Made by a program: the position numbers and the translations under genes
From: Pseudomonas brassicacearum subsp. neoaurantiaca
Lineage (GTDB): Bacteria; Pseudomonadota; Gammaproteobacteria; Pseudomonadales; Pseudomonadaceae
NCBI RefSeq assembly: GCF_013608025.1
Contig: NZ_VDLV01000004.1
Location: forward strand, 203,695-267,694
Direction: 5' to 3'
DNA length: 64,000 bases
The notes under the pieces: generated by a model
The model's database searches: none
The model's input: only the letters and a program-made list of their open reading frames with translations
Told to the model about the DNA's origin: nothing
Shown: positions 1 to 9,293 of the stretch, piece after piece
Layout: each line of letters opens with the position of its first letter
How positions within the stretch are numbered: the stretch's first letter is position 1

Positions 1-1
1 G

Positions 2-1267
2 TTCTTGCTGTATTTCGGCACGGTCTGGCTGAATTGGGGCGGTCACCAGGCTGTCTGGTGGAACCTGCCGGAACGCAAATTCTTTATTTTCGGCGCCACT
101 TTCTGGCCCCAGGATTTCATCCTGCTGTCGGGGATGTTGATCATCGCCGCCTTCGGCCTGTTTTTCATCACCGTGTACGCCGGGCGGGTCTGGTGCGGCT
201 ACACCTGCCCGCAAAGCGTCTGGACCTGGATCTTCATGTGGTGCGAGAAGGTCACCGAAGGCGACCGCAACCAGCGCATCAAGCTCGACAAGGCGCCCAT
301 GAGCGCCAACAAGTTCCTGCGCAAATTCACCAAGCACAGCCTCTGGCTGCTGATCGGTTTCGTCACCGGCATGACCTTCGTCGGCTACTTCACGCCGATC
401 CGTGAGCTGGTCTTCGAATTCTTTACCGGCCAGGCCGATGGCTGGTCGTACTTCTGGGTCGGCTTTTTCACCCTCGCCACCTACGGCAATGCCGGCTGGC
501 TGCGTGAACAGGTATGCATCTACATGTGCCCTTACGCTCGATTCCAGAGCGTGATGTTCGACAAAGACACCCTGATCGTTTCCTATGACCCACGTCGCGG
601 TGAAAGCCGTGGCCCGCGCAAGAAAGGTATCGACTACAAGGCGCTGGGCCTTGGGGACTGCATTGACTGCACCATGTGCGTCCAGGTCTGCCCCACTGGC
701 ATCGACATCCGCGACGGCTTGCAGATCGAGTGCATCGGCTGCGCAGCCTGCATCGATGCCTGCGACAACATCATGGACAAGATGGATTATCCGCGCGGCC
801 TGATCAGCTACACCACCGAACACAACCTCTCGGGGCAGAAAACCCATAAACTGCGCCCGCGTCTGATCGGCTACGCCCTGGTGCTGCTGGCGATGGTCAG
901 CCTGCTGGTCACCGCGTTTTTCATGCGATCGCTGGTGGGTTTCGACGTCAGCAAGGACCGCGTGCTTTATCGCGAAAACGCCGAAGGCCGGATCGAGAAC
1001 GTCTACAGCCTGAAGATCATGAACAAGGACCAGCGCGACCATACGTATGTCCTCGAAGCCGCTGGCTTGCCTGACCTCAAGCTGCAAGGCCGACGGGAAA
1101 TCAAGGTCGCGGCTGGCGAGATCTACAGCCAGCCGGTCGAACTGTCCAGCGCACCGGAACAACTGCCGTCGAGCACCAATGAGGTGATCTTCATCCTCAA
1201 GGACGCCGATGACGAAAGCGTACATGTCGAAGCCAAGAGCCGGTTCATCGGCCCACAGACTCGTTGA
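2..1267 (+). CDS. ccoG: Cytochrome c oxidase accessory protein CcoG (5' end outside window)
   Basis: This is a membrane-bound iron-sulfur protein needed for maturation of cbb3-type cytochrome oxidase, where it is thought to handle copper reduction during CuB insertion. The reading frame is open to the window edge, so the start lies upstream and about 421 residues are visible. Several hydrophobic segments come first. Two adjacent ferredoxin-type cysteine clusters follow at about nt 655-775 (CIDCTMCVQVCP, then CIGCAACIDACD). A further membrane segment (about nt 868-930) and a C-terminal Ig-like periplasmic domain complete it. The stop is 5 bases before the start of ccoH, in the usual ccoGHIS order. 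The ccoNOPQ structural genes would be expected upstream, outside the window. Confidence 0.95.
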   Translation, partial: FLLYFGTVWLNWGGHQAVWWNLPERKFFIFGATFWPQDFILLSGMLIIAAFGLFFITVYAGRVWCGYTCPQSVWTWIFMWCEKVTEGDRNQRIKLDKAPMSANKFLRKFTKHSLWLLIGFVTGMTFVGYFTPIRELVFEFFTGQADGWSYFWVGFFTLATYGNAGWLREQVCIYMCPYARFQSVMFDKDTLIVSYDPRRGESRGPRKKGIDYKALGLGDCIDCTMCVQVCPTGIDIRDGLQIECIGCAACIDACDNIMDKMDYPRGLISYTTEHNLSGQKTHKLRPRLIGYALVLLAMVSLLVTAFFMRSLVGFDVSKDRVLYRENAEGRIENVYSLKIMNKDQRDHTYVLEAAGLPDLKLQGRREIKVAAGEIYSQPVELSSAPEQLPSSTNEVIFILKDADDESVHVEAKSRFIGPQTR

Positions 1268-1272
1268 GAGAA

Positions 1273-1818
1273 ATGAACATGCCTGCAGCAACCGCCACCA
1301 GCCCTTGGTACAAACACCTTTGGCCGTGGATCATTATCGGGATCCTCGCCTGCTCGGTAACGCTGAGCCTGACCATGGTGACCATTGCGGTGAAAAATCC
1401 GGACAACCTGGTCAACGACAACTATTACGAAGCAGGTAAAGGCATCAACCGCTCGCTGGAGCGCGAACTGCTGGCCCAGACCCTGCAGTTGCATGCCAAT
1501 GTGCAGTTGGACGACCTGACTGGCGAAGTGAACCTGCGCCTGAACGGCAACAGCCGGCCCCAGACCGTGGAACTGAGCCTGATCTCGCCGACGCAGCCGG
1601 AGAAGGACCGCAAGATTGTCCTGACCCGCAACGACAGCGAACCGGGCCGCTACGTTGGCCAGTTGGCGGACAAGATCGAAGGTCGGCGCTTTGTCGAATT
1701 GCTGGGTGTTGAGAACGACAAGACCTGGCGTCTGTTCGAAGAAGAGCAGGTCAACCACGACCAGGCCATCCTGCTGGGCGACGAGCCGCTGCAAGGCGCT
1801 GAAGACCTGAAGAAGTAA
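1273..1818 (+). CDS. ccoH: FixH/CcoH family cbb3 oxidase assembly protein
   Basis: Small membrane-anchored protein of the FixH family, required for assembly or stability of cbb3-type cytochrome oxidase. It has 181 residues. A short cytoplasmic start is followed by one transmembrane helix (about residues 15-38) and a periplasmic beta-rich domain that begins with the family's NDNYYEAGKGIN stretch. I chose ATG 1273 because GAGAG lies just upstream and it starts 5 bases after the ccoG stop. An in-frame ATG at 1279 is possible. The gene is translated with ccoG. A REP pair separates it from ccoI. Confidence 0.92.
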   Translation: MNMPAATATSPWYKHLWPWIIIGILACSVTLSLTMVTIAVKNPDNLVNDNYYEAGKGINRSLERELLAQTLQLHANVQLDDLTGEVNLRLNGNSRPQTVELSLISPTQPEKDRKIVLTRNDSEPGRYVGQLADKIEGRRFVELLGVENDKTWRLFEEEQVNHDQAILLGDEPLQGAEDLKK

Positions 1819-1826
1819 GCTGCTTT

Positions 1827-1956
1827 TGTGGCGAGGGAGCTTGCTCCCGCTGGGCCGCGAAGCGGCCTTGTTTGTAATCCGGCACTCCTCAGGCATATTG
1901 CGTACTGAAATCACGACTGCTGCGCAGCCGAGCGGGAGCAAGCTCCCTCGCCACAA
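1827..1956. repeat. REPIN, GTGGCGAGGGAG family (inverted pair)
   Basis: Two copies of the family-A palindrome GTGGCGAGGGAGCTTGCTCC face each other about 85 bases apart. The element fills nearly the whole gap between ccoH and ccoI, so it lies inside an otherwise continuous operon, where its hairpins could affect read-through or mRNA stability. Confidence 0.9.
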
Positions 1957-1976
1957 AAGGCCTTCATGCGACAACC

Positions 1977-4427
1977 ATGACCACCCCACAACCCTGCTAC
2001 CACTGCGCCCTGCCCGTCCCTCCCGGCAGCCGCTTCACCGCCGTTGTCCTCGGTGAGACTCGCGAGCTGTGCTGCCCAGGCTGCCAGGCGGTGGCCGAGG
2101 CTATCGTCGCCGGCGGTCTGGAAAGTTATTACCAGCATCGCAGTGAAGCGTCGGCCAACCCCGAGACCTTGCCCGTCCAATTGACCGATGAGCTGGCATT
2201 GTACGATCGCCCAGACGTGCAGCAGTCATTCGTCCGCCATGAAGGCGACCTGTCCGAAACCACCTTGCTCATGGAAGGCATCAGTTGCGCGGCCTGCGGC
2301 TGGCTGATCGAAAAACACCTGCGCGCCTTGCCGGCCGTGGCCGAGGCGCGGTTGAACCTGTCCAACCATCGACTGCACGTTCGCTGGGCCGATGCTCAGT
2401 TGCCGCTGAGTACATTGCTCGCCGAACTGCGCCAGATCGGCTACGCCGCGCACCCCTACCAGGCCGATCAGGCCAGCGAGCAGCTCGCCGCGCAGAACCG
2501 CCTGGCCCTGCGCCAATTGGGCGTAGCCGGTTTGCTGTGGTTCCAGGCGATGATGGCGACCATGGCCACCTGGCCGGAATTCAACATCGACCTGAGCCCC
2601 GAGATGCACACCATCCTGCGCTGGGTCGCGCTATTCCTGACAACGCCCATCGTGTTCTACAGCTGCGCACCGTTTTTCAAAGGCGCCATGCGCGACCTGC
2701 GCACTCGCCACCTGACCATGGACGTTTCGGTGTCCCTGGCCATCGGCAGCGCCTACATCGCAGGGATCTGGACGTCCATCACCGGCACCGGCGAGTTGTA
2801 TTTCGATGCGGTCGGCATGTTTGCCCTGTTCCTGCTCGCCGGCCGCTACCTTGAACGCCGGGCCCGGGAACGCACCGCTGCCGCCACCGCGCAATTGGTC
2901 AACCTGCTGCCCGCCTCTTGCCTGCGCCTGGATGATCGCGGCCAGAGCGAGCGCATCCTGCTCAGCGAACTGCGCACGGGCGACCGGGTATTGGTCCAGC
3001 CCGGCGCGATCCTGCCGGCCGATGGCAGGATTCTCGAAGGCCAATCCAGCGTCGATGAATCGTTGCTGACCGGCGAATACCTGCCACAACCCCGCCAGGC
3101 CGGCGACGCGGTCACGGCGGGTACGCTGAATGTCGACGGCGCCCTGACCGTCGAAGTACAAGCGCTGGGCCATGACACCCGGCTGTCAGCCATCGTGCGG
3201 CTGCTGGAACGGGCCCAGGCCGAAAAACCACGACTGGCGGAAATCGCCGACCGCGCAGCCCAATGGTTCCTGCTGTTTTCCTTGATCGCCGCAGCGGCGA
3301 TCGGCCTGTTGTGGTGTTACCTGGATGCGTCCCGCGCGTTCTGGATTGTCCTGGCAATGCTAGTCGCGACCTGCCCTTGCGCGCTGTCGCTGGCAACGCC
3401 GACTGCCTTGACCGCTGCCACCGGGACCTTGCACAAACTCGGGCTGCTGTTGACTCGAGGCCATGTGCTGGAAGGCCTGAATCAGATCGACACGGTGATT
3501 TTCGACAAGACCGGGACCCTAACCGAAGGCCGCCTGGCGTTGCGCGCCATTCGACCGCTCGCGGCGCTCGACAGCGACCGGTGCCTGGCCTTGGCCGCGG
3601 CCTTGGAAAATCGCTCCGAGCACCCGATTGCCCGGGCCTTCGGTCGCGCGCCGCTGGCCGCCGAGCACGTCCAAAGCTTCCCGGGCTTGGGTCTGGAAGG
3701 CTCAGTGGGCGAACAGCGATTGCGCATCGGCCATCCGGTGTTTGTCTGCGAACCGAGTGGCGCCACCGTACCGTTGATGCCGGACGAACCCGGACAATGG
3801 CTGCTGTTGGGGAATGACGTCGGACCACTGGCCTGGTTTGTCCTCGACGATCGTTTGCGCACGGATGCCCCGGCGCTGCTGGCCGCCTGCAAGGCCCGCG
3901 GCTGGCGCACGCTGTTACTGTCGGGCGACAGCTCGCCGATGGTTGCCAGCGTCGCCGCCGAGCTTGGCATCGATGAAGCCCGCGGCGGCTTGCGCCCGGA
4001 CGACAAGCTGGCGGTGCTCCAACAATTGCATCAGCAAGGTCGCAAAGTGCTGATGCTCGGCGACGGCGTGAACGACGTACCAGTGCTGGCGGCGGCGGAT
4101 ATCAGTGTCGCCATGGGCTCAGCCACCGACCTGGCCAAGACCAGCGCCGACGCCGTGCTGCTGTCCAATCGCCTCGATGCGTTGATCCATGCCTTCAGCC
4201 TGGCCCGGCGCACCCGCCGGGTGATCATCGAGAACCTGGCCTGGGCAGCGCTGTACAATGGGCTCATGTTGCCGTTCGCCGCCCTCGGCTGGATCACGCC
4301 GGTATGGGCCGCGGTCGGCATGTCCATCAGTTCGCTGACCGTGGTGCTGAATGCGCTGAGGCTGACCCGTCAACCGCAGGCGCAGGATCTCGACGCCACG
4401 CCCGATACCCGTCCGCTGCCGGCCTGA
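1977..4427 (+). CDS. ccoI: Copper-translocating P1B-type ATPase CcoI (FixI)
   Basis: Heavy-metal P-type ATPase that supplies copper for the binuclear centre of cbb3 oxidase. It has 816 residues. The N-terminus has a metal-binding zinc-ribbon-like region (CYHC, then CCPGC) and an HMA domain with the CAAC motif (about residues 103-106). Eight membrane segments are expected. The CPC metal-transport motif occurs in ATCPCALSLATP, the phosphorylated Asp in DKTGTLTEG, the ATP-contacting HP in SEHPIARA, and the hinge in GDGVNDVPVL. Its position between ccoH and ccoS makes CcoI a better name than a general copper exporter. The start is ATG 1977, just after the REPIN, with no strong ribosome site. Confidence 0.95.
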   Translation: MTTPQPCYHCALPVPPGSRFTAVVLGETRELCCPGCQAVAEAIVAGGLESYYQHRSEASANPETLPVQLTDELALYDRPDVQQSFVRHEGDLSETTLLMEGISCAACGWLIEKHLRALPAVAEARLNLSNHRLHVRWADAQLPLSTLLAELRQIGYAAHPYQADQASEQLAAQNRLALRQLGVAGLLWFQAMMATMATWPEFNIDLSPEMHTILRWVALFLTTPIVFYSCAPFFKGAMRDLRTRHLTMDVSVSLAIGSAYIAGIWTSITGTGELYFDAVGMFALFLLAGRYLERRARERTAAATAQLVNLLPASCLRLDDRGQSERILLSELRTGDRVLVQPGAILPADGRILEGQSSVDESLLTGEYLPQPRQAGDAVTAGTLNVDGALTVEVQALGHDTRLSAIVRLLERAQAEKPRLAEIADRAAQWFLLFSLIAAAAIGLLWCYLDASRAFWIVLAMLVATCPCALSLATPTALTAATGTLHKLGLLLTRGHVLEGLNQIDTVIFDKTGTLTEGRLALRAIRPLAALDSDRCLALAAALENRSEHPIARAFGRAPLAAEHVQSFPGLGLEGSVGEQRLRIGHPVFVCEPSGATVPLMPDEPGQWLLLGNDVGPLAWFVLDDRLRTDAPALLAACKARGWRTLLLSGDSSPMVASVAAELGIDEARGGLRPDDKLAVLQQLHQQGRKVLMLGDGVNDVPVLAAADISVAMGSATDLAKTSADAVLLSNRLDALIHAFSLARRTRRVIIENLAWAALYNGLMLPFAALGWITPVWAAVGMSISSLTVVLNALRLTRQPQAQDLDATPDTRPLPA

Positions 4428-4451
4428 GCCGCGCGGGCATGGAGTTCCGAC

Positions 4452-4670
4452 ATGCCAGCTCTCTACGTGATGATCCCGGCCGCGCTGCTGATCGTGGCCA
4501 TCGCCGTGTACATTTTTTTCTGGGCCGTGGACAGCGGACAGTACGACGACCTCGACGGTCCGGCCCACAGCATCCTGTTCGACGACCAGGACCCTAACCA
4601 TCAGGCGGCCGTGGACGAAGCCAGTGGCGAGGCGAAAAAACCGGACGACAAGGCGCCGCCCCATGCTTGA
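4452..4670 (+). CDS. ccoS: cbb3-type cytochrome oxidase assembly protein CcoS
   Basis: A 72-residue single-pass membrane protein, typical for CcoS. It is required to obtain cbb3 oxidase with its full set of cofactors. It has an N-terminal transmembrane helix (about residues 5-25), the conserved FFWAVDSGQYDDLDGPAHSI stretch and a short polar tail rich in Asp, Lys and Pro. It starts 24 bases after ccoI. Its last codons overlap the start of the next gene by 8 bases, suggesting coupled translation. Confidence 0.95.
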   Translation: MPALYVMIPAALLIVAIAVYIFFWAVDSGQYDDLDGPAHSILFDDQDPNHQAAVDEASGEAKKPDDKAPPHA

Positions 4671-5346
4671 CCTGGCACCGCTGCTGGTTTCAGCCGTCAT
4701 CCTTGGCCTTCTGGGCGGTGGCCATTGCCTGGGCATGTGTGGCGGCCTGATGGGCGCCCTCACGCTGGCGATTCCCAAGGAACAACGCAGCCGGCGCTTC
4801 CGACTGATGCTGGCGTACAACCTGGGGCGGATCCTGAGCTACGCCACCGCCGGCTTGCTGATCGGCCTGGCCGGCTGGGCCGTCGCCAACAGTCCGGCGG
4901 CCATGATCATGCGCGTATTGGCAGGTTTGCTGCTGATCGCGATGGGCCTGTACCTCGCCGGATGGTGGAGCGGCCTGACCCGCATCGAAAGCATCGGCCG
5001 TGGCTTGTGGCGGCACATCCAGCCCGTCGCCAATCGCCTGCTGCCGGTGTCAAGCGTGCCTCGGGCCTTGCTGCTCGGCGCGCTGTGGGGCTGGTTGCCG
5101 TGCGGATTGGTCTACAGCACCCTGCTGTGGTCTGCCAGCCAGGGCAATGCGCTGGACAGTGCGCTGCTGATGCTCGCCTTCGGCCTCGGCACCTGGCCGG
5201 TGCTACTCGCCACCGGCCTGGCGGCCGAGCGCGTGACCGCGCTGCTGCGCAAACGCAGCGTGCGCATGGCCGGCGGGTTGTTGGTGATCGTCTTCGGCAT
5301 CTGGACGCTGCCGGGGCCGCATCAGCATTGGCTCATGGGGCATTGA
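4663..5346 (+). CDS. TauE/SafE-like (DsbD-type) membrane protein of the cco cluster
   Basis: Integral membrane protein of 227 residues with about six transmembrane helices. It has the Gly/Cys-rich motif GGGHCLGMCGGLMGAL near the N-terminus and a related LWGWLPCGLVYSTLL motif in the second half. This two-half pattern belongs to the sulfite exporter TauE/SafE (cytochrome biogenesis transmembrane) family, commonly found after ccoS. The paired cysteines suggest thiol or metal (copper) handling during oxidase assembly, which is inferred from context. The start overlaps the ccoS stop by 8 bases. It is the last gene of the cco run. Confidence 0.88.
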   Translation: MLDLAPLLVSAVILGLLGGGHCLGMCGGLMGALTLAIPKEQRSRRFRLMLAYNLGRILSYATAGLLIGLAGWAVANSPAAMIMRVLAGLLLIAMGLYLAGWWSGLTRIESIGRGLWRHIQPVANRLLPVSSVPRALLLGALWGWLPCGLVYSTLLWSASQGNALDSALLMLAFGLGTWPVLLATGLAAERVTALLRKRSVRMAGGLLVIVFGIWTLPGPHQHWLMGH

Positions 5347-5405
5347 CCGAATCGCCATCTTTGCCAGCCATTCAGAGAGAATGAACTCGATCATTGCAAC
5401 TGCCC

Positions 5406-5528
5406 CTGTGGCGAGGGAGCTTGCTCCCGCTCGGCTGCGCAGCAGACGCAATATCAGCTAAATGCGTTCTGCCTGAAGATCGTAGGGGCCTGCTTTGCAG
5501 GCCTGCGGGAGCAAGCTCCCTCGCCACG
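5406..5528. repeat. REPIN, GTGGCGAGGGAG family (inverted pair)
   Basis: Two inverted family-A palindromes lie between the cco cluster and hemN. The right-hand copy ends about 50 bases upstream of the hemN Anr box. Confidence 0.9.
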
Positions 5529-5580
5529 GGTCTTGAGTGGTCTGGACAGACGTCGCCCCTCGACGACTGCTGATGCGCCG

Positions 5581-5629
5581 TTGACACAAATCAACACCCC
5601 CGTCCCCACGCCCCCATAGACTCCCGACC
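5581..5629 (+). promoter_or_regulatory. Anr (FNR-type) box and promoter of hemN
   Basis: The site at 5581-5594 reads TTGACACAAATCAA and fits the FNR/Anr consensus TTGAY-N4-RTCAA. A -10-like TAGACT lies at 5617-5622, which predicts transcription from about 5629. The box is then centred near -41.5, the standard position for FNR-class activation. This supports oxygen-limited induction of hemN by Anr, encoded just downstream. Confidence 0.8.
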
Positions 5630-5656
5630 ATGCCAGCCTATCCGGGGAACGCCCGC

Positions 5657-7039
5657 ATGCTCGACGCCATTCGTTGGGACTCAAACCTGATCCGCCGCTA
5701 CGACCTGGCGGGACCACGCTACACCTCGTACCCGACCGCGGCACAGTTCGGCAGCCAGGTGGGCTCCTTCGACCTGCTTCACGCCCTGCGCGACAGCCGC
5801 AAGGCGATCAGGCCGCTGTCGCTGTATGTGCACGTGCCGTTTTGCGCGAACATCTGCTACTACTGCGCCTGCAATAAAGTCATCACCAAGGATCGCGGTC
5901 GCGCCCATGCCTACCTGCAACGGCTGGAGCAGGAAATCCAGCTGATCGGCTGCCATCTGGACCCCGCCCAGCGCGTCGAACAATTGCATTTTGGCGGTGG
6001 CACCCCGACGTTCCTCAGTCACGACGAGCTGCGCCAGTTGATGGCCAAGCTGCGCCAGCATTTGAACCTGATGGACGACGACTCCGGCGACTACAGCATC
6101 GAGGTCGACCCTCGCGAAGCCGATTGGTCGACCATGGGCCTGTTGCGGGAACTGGGTTTCAACCGGGTCAGCGTCGGCCTGCAAGACCTCGACCCGGTCG
6201 TGCAGCGCGCCGTCAATCGCCTGCAAAGCCTGGAAGAAACCCGCGCCGTGATCGAAGCCGCGCGGACCTTGCAGTTTCGCTCGATCAACATCGACCTGAT
6301 CTACGGCTTGCCCAAGCAGACGCCGGACAACTTCGCGCGCACCGTCGAGGAAGTCATCAACCTGCAACCGGACCGCCTCTCGGTGTTCAATTACGCCCAC
6401 CTGCCGGAGCGCTTCATGCCTCAGCGGCGCATCAACAGCCAGGACCTGCCAAACCCCGAGCAGAAACTGGCCATGCTACAAGGCACCATTGAACAGTTGA
6501 CCGCCGCCGGTTACCGCTACATCGGCATGGACCACTTCGCCCTGCCCGACGACGAGCTGGCGATCGCTCAGGAAGAGGCGACGCTGCAGCGAAATTTCCA
6601 GGGCTACACCACCCATGGTCATTGCGACCTGATCGGTCTTGGGGTGTCGGCCATCAGCCAGGTCGGTGATCTGTACTGCCAGAACAGCAGCGACCTGAAC
6701 CACTATCAAAACACATTGGCCGATGGGCAACTGGCAACCAGTCGCGGGCTTGTGTGCAATGCGGACGACCGAGTGCGGCGTGCGGTGATCCAGCAGCTGA
6801 TCTGCCACTTCATCCTGGCGTTCGCCGAAATCGAGCAACGCTTCAACATCGATTTTCGTGAGTATTTTGCGTCGTCATGGCCGCAGTTGCAGGCGATGGC
6901 CGACGATGGCCTGATCGAATTGACCGATACGCACCTCCAGATACTGCCTGCGGGACGCCTATTGGTGCGCTCGATCTGTATGGTGTTCGATGCCTATCTG
7001 GAGCAGCAAAACCGGCAGCGTTTTTCCCGCGTCATCTGA
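5657..7039 (+). CDS. hemN: Oxygen-independent coproporphyrinogen III oxidase
   Basis: Radical SAM enzyme that converts coproporphyrinogen III to protoporphyrinogen IX without oxygen, supplying haem for anaerobic and micro-oxic respiration. It has 460 residues, the usual length. The iron-sulfur and SAM site is the CX3CX2CXC motif with Cys63, Cys67, Cys70 and Cys72 (HVPFCANICYYCAC). The glycine-rich FGGGTPTF stretch follows, with the HemN C-terminal domain at the end. I chose ATG 5657 over ATG 5630 because it gives the family's MLDAIRWD start and has GGGGA upstream. A start at 5630 would sit on the predicted transcription start. Confidence 0.96.
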   Translation: MLDAIRWDSNLIRRYDLAGPRYTSYPTAAQFGSQVGSFDLLHALRDSRKAIRPLSLYVHVPFCANICYYCACNKVITKDRGRAHAYLQRLEQEIQLIGCHLDPAQRVEQLHFGGGTPTFLSHDELRQLMAKLRQHLNLMDDDSGDYSIEVDPREADWSTMGLLRELGFNRVSVGLQDLDPVVQRAVNRLQSLEETRAVIEAARTLQFRSINIDLIYGLPKQTPDNFARTVEEVINLQPDRLSVFNYAHLPERFMPQRRINSQDLPNPEQKLAMLQGTIEQLTAAGYRYIGMDHFALPDDELAIAQEEATLQRNFQGYTTHGHCDLIGLGVSAISQVGDLYCQNSSDLNHYQNTLADGQLATSRGLVCNADDRVRRAVIQQLICHFILAFAEIEQRFNIDFREYFASSWPQLQAMADDGLIELTDTHLQILPAGRLLVRSICMVFDAYLEQQNRQRFSRVI

Positions 7040-7134
7040 GCGCGACAATTTGCCGGTGACGCCGCACTGGCCGGAGGGTGTGCGCTGAGTTACCCTTACG
7101 TCTAATGTGTGTTTTTCCCACAAGGATTTAAGAA

Positions 7135-7869
7135 ATGTCCGAGCCAGTCAAATCCCGCGCTCATAACCAGGCCCATTGCAAGGACTGCAGCCTGGCCCCT
7201 CTCTGTCTGCCACTTTCGTTGAATCTGGAAGACATGGACGCGCTGGACGACATCGTCAAGCGGGGGCGTCCCTTGAAAAAGGGCGAGTTCCTGTTCCGTC
7301 AGGGCGATGCCTTCGACTCGGTCTATGCTGTGCGCTCAGGCGCCCTGAAGACGTTCAACCTGAGCGACGGTGGCGAAGAACAACTCACCGGCTTCCATCT
7401 GCCCAGCGAGCTGGTGGGCCTGTCCGGCATGGACACCGAAACCCATCCGGTCTCGGCCCAAGCGCTGGAAACCACTTCTGTATGTGAAATTCCCTTCGAT
7501 CACCTGGATGAGCTGGCCTTGCAACTGCCGCAGTTGCGTCGCCAGTTGATGCGAGTCATGAGCCGCGAGATCCGCGACGACCAGCAAATGATGCTGTTGC
7601 TCTCGAAGAAGACCGCCGACGAGCGCATTGCGACGTTCCTGGTCAACCTCTCGGCACGCTTTCGTGCCCGTGGGTTTTCGGCCAATCAGTTTCGCTTGAG
7701 CATGTCGCGCAACGAAATCGGCAATTACCTGGGTCTGGCGGTGGAAACCGTGTCCCGGGTGTTTACCCGTTTCCAGCAGAGCGAATTGATCGCCGCCGAA
7801 GGCAAGGAAATCCATATCCTTGATCCGATCCAGCTCTGCGCCCTGGCCGGCGGCTCGGTCGAAGGCTGA
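7135..7869 (+). CDS. anr: FNR-family oxygen-sensing regulator Anr
   Basis: Global activator of anaerobic and micro-oxic genes, active as an iron-sulfur-bound dimer. It has 244 residues. The N-terminal cluster ligands are Cys15, Cys18 and Cys24, with the fourth in TSVCEIP at about residue 121. A cyclic-nucleotide-binding-like barrel comes next, then a dimerisation helix (about 135-165) and a Crp-type helix-turn-helix with the recognition stretch [12 protein letters not shown]. It follows hemN by 95 bases, and hemN has an Anr box, so activator and target are adjacent. AAGGA precedes the start. Confidence 0.97.
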   Translation: MSEPVKSRAHNQAHCKDCSLAPLCLPLSLNLEDMDALDDIVKRGRPLKKGEFLFRQGDAFDSVYAVRSGALKTFNLSDGGEEQLTGFHLPSELVGLSGMDTETHPVSAQALETTSVCEIPFDHLDELALQLPQLRRQLMRVMSREIRDDQQMMLLLSKKTADERIATFLVNLSARFRARGFSANQFRLSMSRNEIGNYLGLAVETVSRVFTRFQQSELIAAEGKEIHILDPIQLCALAGGSVEG

Positions 7870-7876
7870 TGCGCTT

Positions 7877-7905
7877 GCGCGGCTGAGGCTTTCGCCTCGC
7901 CGCGC
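7877..7905 (+). terminator. Strong hairpin between anr and apt
   Basis: A 12-pair stem (GCGCGGC, one bulged T, GAGGC, loop TTTC, then the complement) starts 8 bases after anr. It has no T-tract, so it is at best an mRNA-end stabiliser or weak terminator. TATACT follows at once (7906-7911) and may be the -10 of an apt promoter. Confidence 0.5.
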
Positions 7906-7944
7906 TATACTGCCGCGTTTGCAGCCAGCCAGGACACCTCGACG

Positions 7945-8493
7945 ATGGTCTTCGACTCCTTCGACATCAAATCCCTGATTCGCCCCGTGATCGATTTCCC
8001 CAAGCCAGGCGTGATCTTTCGCGACATCACCCCGTTGTTCCAGTCACCCACCGCCCTGCGGCTGGTCATGGACAGTTTCGCCCACCGTTACGTCGAGGCC
8101 GAGTTCACGCACATCGGCGCGATGGATGCGCGCGGCTTCCTGATTGGCTCGATCCTGGCCTATCAGTTGAACAAGCCCTTGGTGCTGTTTCGCAAGCAAG
8201 GCAAGCTGCCGGCCGACGTGTTGGCCGAGGGTTACCAGACCGAATACGGCGAAGCCTTCCTGGAAGTCCATGCGGACAGCCTGTGCGAAGGGGATTCGGT
8301 GGTGATGTTCGATGACCTGATCGCTACTGGCGGCACGTTGATTGCCGCCGCCAACCTGATCCGCCGCATGGGCGCGAAGGTCCACGAAGCGGCCGCGATC
8401 ATTGATCTGCCGGAGCTGCTTGGCTCCCAGCGCCTGGAAGACATGGGCATCCCGACGTTCTGCCTGACGCAGTTTTCGCTCAGCGAAAAATAA
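7945..8493 (+). CDS. apt: Adenine phosphoribosyltransferase
   Basis: Purine salvage enzyme that makes AMP from adenine and PRPP in the cytoplasm. Its 182 residues match the family. The PRPP-binding motif [14 protein letters not shown] is at residues 119-132. The N-terminal [14 protein letters not shown] stretch and the ARGFLIG loop are also typical. It is probably expressed from its own promoter (TATACT near 7906). Confidence 0.97.
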   Translation: MVFDSFDIKSLIRPVIDFPKPGVIFRDITPLFQSPTALRLVMDSFAHRYVEAEFTHIGAMDARGFLIGSILAYQLNKPLVLFRKQGKLPADVLAEGYQTEYGEAFLEVHADSLCEGDSVVMFDDLIATGGTLIAAANLIRRMGAKVHEAAAIIDLPELLGSQRLEDMGIPTFCLTQFSLSEK

Positions 8494-8519
8494 TTGTCCC
8501 CGACAAAACACATATTCCC

Positions 8520-8607
8520 TGTGGGAGCGAGCCTGCTCGCGAAAGCGGACGATCAGCAGATAATGTCTGACTGACCCACCGCCTTCGCGAGCAGGCTCGC
8601 TCCCACA
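8520..8607. repeat. REP pair, TGTGGGAGCGAG family
   Basis: Two inverted family-B palindromes sit between the convergent genes apt and recR. Confidence 0.88.
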
Positions 8608-8624
8608 GGGGACTTCTTCGGAAG

Positions 8625-9227
8625 TTACAACGCGATCGGCTTACGCCCCGCAAACGAATGCGCCAGCGTCCCGCCGTCCACCAGCTCAAGCTCCCCACCC
8701 AGCGGCACGCCGTGGGCGATGCGAGAGGCGACCAGGCCTTTGTTGCTCAGCAATTGGGCGATGTAATGGGCAGTGGCCTCGCCTTCGACCGTCGGGTTGG
8801 TGGCGAGAATGACTTCGGTAAACGTGCCCGCCTCCTCGATCCGCGCCATCAATTGTGGAATGCCAATCGCCTCAGGCCCCAGGCCGTCGAGCGGCGACAA
8901 GTGCCCCTTGAGCACAAAGTAACGGCCACGGAAACCGGTCTGCTCCACCGCATAGACATCCATCGGCCCCTCCACCACACACAGCAGGCTGTCGTCCCGG
9001 CGCGGGTCGGCGCATTGCGGGCAGAGGTCGTCCTCGGTCAGGGTCCGGCACTGGCGGCAGTGCCCTACCCCTTCCATGGCCTGGCTCAAGGCCTGGGCCA
9101 GGCGCGAGCCGCCGCTGCGATCACGCTCGAGCAGTTGCAACGCCATGCGCTGGGCAGTTTTCTGACCCACGCCCGGCAAGGTTCGCAGGGCATCGATCAG
9201 TTGGCGGATCAAAGGGCTGAAGCTCAT
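8625..9227 (-). CDS. recR: Recombination mediator RecR
   Basis: Acts with RecF and RecO to load RecA at single-strand gaps. It has 200 residues. A helix-hairpin-helix ([14 protein letters not shown]) is followed by a C4 zinc finger (Cys57, Cys60, Cys69, Cys72) and a TOPRIM domain starting at [11 protein letters not shown] chose the start [10 protein letters not shown] at 9227, which gives the standard length. The frame stays open to 9245. In Pseudomonas recR usually follows ybaB and dnaX. Here the MDR oxidoreductase lies between them. Confidence 0.96.
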   Translation of the reverse strand: MSFSPLIRQLIDALRTLPGVGQKTAQRMALQLLERDRSGGSRLAQALSQAMEGVGHCRQCRTLTEDDLCPQCADPRRDDSLLCVVEGPMDVYAVEQTGFRGRYFVLKGHLSPLDGLGPEAIGIPQLMARIEEAGTFTEVILATNPTVEGEATAHYIAQLLSNKGLVASRIAHGVPLGGELELVDGGTLAHSFAGRKPIAL

Positions 9228-9293
9228 CGAGGAAACGTCCGACATAACAACGAGACGCGGTTTATACCCGCGCCTCCGATTAGCGTCAAATAC

